From contig CAWEQS010000022.1 in assembly GCA_963811265.1 (NCBI GenBank), forward strand, positions 1 through 64,000: DNA of 64,000 nt. The letters are read 5' to 3'. Below the pieces are notes generated by a model. The model had not been told where the DNA came from and searched no databases. It saw only the letters and a program-made list of their open reading frames with translations. The position numbers and the translations under genes were made by a program. The number at the start of each line of letters is the position of its first letter. Position 1 is the first letter of the stretch. This document shows, piece by piece, positions 63,066-64,000 of the stretch. The stretch is from JAOUJD01 sp963811265 (GTDB lineage Bacteria; Pseudomonadota; Gammaproteobacteria; Burkholderiales; Burkholderiaceae_F).

Positions 63066-63196
63066 TCTGGCGATCCTCTCTTCGTGGGGCTGCGTCGCGC
63101 CGGATCTACGGCGAAGACCTCGGTAGATCAGTGGTGAACCGCCGTCGGGTGATAGACGAAACGCGATCGAGGCTCGCCGCGGGCGCTGCTGCTGCC

Positions 63197-64000
63197 TTAG
63201 CGGTCTGACTCGCGCGAGGCACGCGCGCCACGGCTGCCTTTCGCGATCGCTGCGGCCACCGCCTCCCACGTTGCCTCGAACGCTTCTGGAGTGAAGCCCG
63301 CGCCCGACGGCAGCCAGTCCGCCGTGCCCCCGCCCGCCAGCGTGTAGTGACCCACCAGGTCGAGGTGATCGGCGCGCGCGACGTGGATGATCCGGCCGTG
63401 CAACTGGCTCAGCGTCGGCACGATGCCGTCGCTGATCTGCGGGGTCGCCTCGAAGCCGAGCGCCGCGATCGAGCAGTTGCTGTGTCGCTCTGGTCGGCTT
63501 CGGATACGGATAACGCGGGTGCGGTCGCGCGGTCAGCACGTGCAGCAGCCTGAACAGCGCACGCAGCACGACGTACTCGGGATCCAGGAGCTCCTTCAAC
63601 TTGAACTCCTCGCGCGGCTTCGGCACGCCGGCGACGACGCAGCCATAGTCGATGCCCGGGCTGTCTGCAACGGCGGCGTCGAACAGGTCGATCCCCTCCG
63701 GTGTCAGTTGCAGCACGGCGCCCTGGTCGCGTTCGATTTCGCCGAGGTACAGCCACGCCGGGTCGTTGCGGTCGAGGCGGATGCGGCGGAGCAGGCCCTC
63801 GGCGAGGCGATCGAGCGGGCGTGTCCGCGCCACCCAGCCAATCGTCGAGCCCGGCGATCAGCGCAACGGCCTTGGCCGCGGCGAGAATGGCGCCGCGGCC
63901 CTGTCCCGACGTCGCCAGCGCGCTCAGCACCAGCAGCAGCGTCTGGCCCTGGATGGTCGCGAAGTGGTTGGCCAGCGGCGTGCCGTGGTGCGGCGTGGCG
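63197..64000 (-). CDS. lipase-like alpha/beta hydrolase, partial, frameshifted
   Basis: The right window edge cuts the 5' end. From the edge inward the reading gives ATPHHGTPLANHFATIQGQT, typical of the region after the lipase nucleophile, then WLYLGEIERDQGAVLQLTPE, GCVVAGVPKPREEFKLKEL, and after frame changes near 63835 and 63460, PTLSQLHGRIIHVARADHLD with the probable catalytic histidine in LDLVGHYTLAGGG. Stop at 63197. It looks like a triacylglycerol-lipase-type enzyme; the nucleophile is outside the window. Confidence 0.7.

Overview
The window is GC-rich DNA from a Gram-negative bacterium, most likely a betaproteobacterium of the Burkholderiales type. The pointers are a type-4 Gram-negative porin, a BenE-family carrier, a wax-ester synthase, many predicted outer-membrane and Sec-exported proteins, and very high third-position GC. 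Taxonomy is inferred from gene content only. No rRNA, tRNA, CRISPR array or intact transposase was found. Many genes carry single-base frameshifts with well-conserved protein sequence on both sides of the break, so part of the sequence may contain consensus errors.

Layout. (1) 66-6300: an exporter ABC gene (first of two copies), a decayed IS91-type transposase piece, and a 1028-residue cyclase-ATPase-TPR protein. (2) 6382-22784: a Crp/Fnr regulator facing a continuous plus-strand island of about 15 kb. The island holds a DUF2092 protein, an Asn/Gly-rich exported protein, two outer-membrane beta-barrels, aquaporin Z, three DUF3604 (PHP-like) exported paralogs, a broken membrane protein, two small exported proteins, a parvulin-type PPIase and three consecutive HupE/UreJ membrane proteins. 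This is the best candidate for an undescribed system: an envelope pathway combining metal-dependent hydrolase-like proteins with porins and possible metal permeases. (3) 22816-30861: a class A PBP with a small lipoprotein, a Thermus-type isocitrate dehydrogenase divergent from a LysR regulator, a TerB-like protein and a SOUL haem-binding protein. (4) 31041-33737: the second copy of the ABC exporter (about 97% protein identity) and a hemerythrin-like protein. (5) 33800-38114: a 134-bp MITE-like element, then ABC ATPase, permease, membrane acyltransferase-like protein and an F390-synthetase-like adenylate-forming enzyme, all heavily frameshifted. (6) 38161-45478: porin, BenE carrier, glutathione S-transferase, cupin, c'-like cytochrome, DUF4382/DUF5666 lipoprotein and methyltransferase. 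(7) 45587-48843: a minus-strand signalling operon of hybrid kinase, response regulator-PAS and Crp-like factor. (8) 49244-56619: a neutral-lipid locus (alpha/beta hydrolase, WS/DGAT, GNAT, FadD), interrupted by a decayed cassette (exported protein plus amidohydrolase) that is bracketed by a 170-bp duplication of the GNAT 3' end. (9) 56769-61033: kup with a KdpE-like regulator and a KdpD-like kinase that lacks the usual N-terminus. (10) 61121-64000: dihaem cytochrome c, catalase-like protein and a lipase-like hydrolase that runs off the edge.

Functional reading. Regions 8 and 9 look like storage-lipid turnover and potassium uptake under two-component control. Region 7 looks like a sensory relay ending in a DNA-binding protein. 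Region 2 is the least explained and has the most consistent gene orientation.
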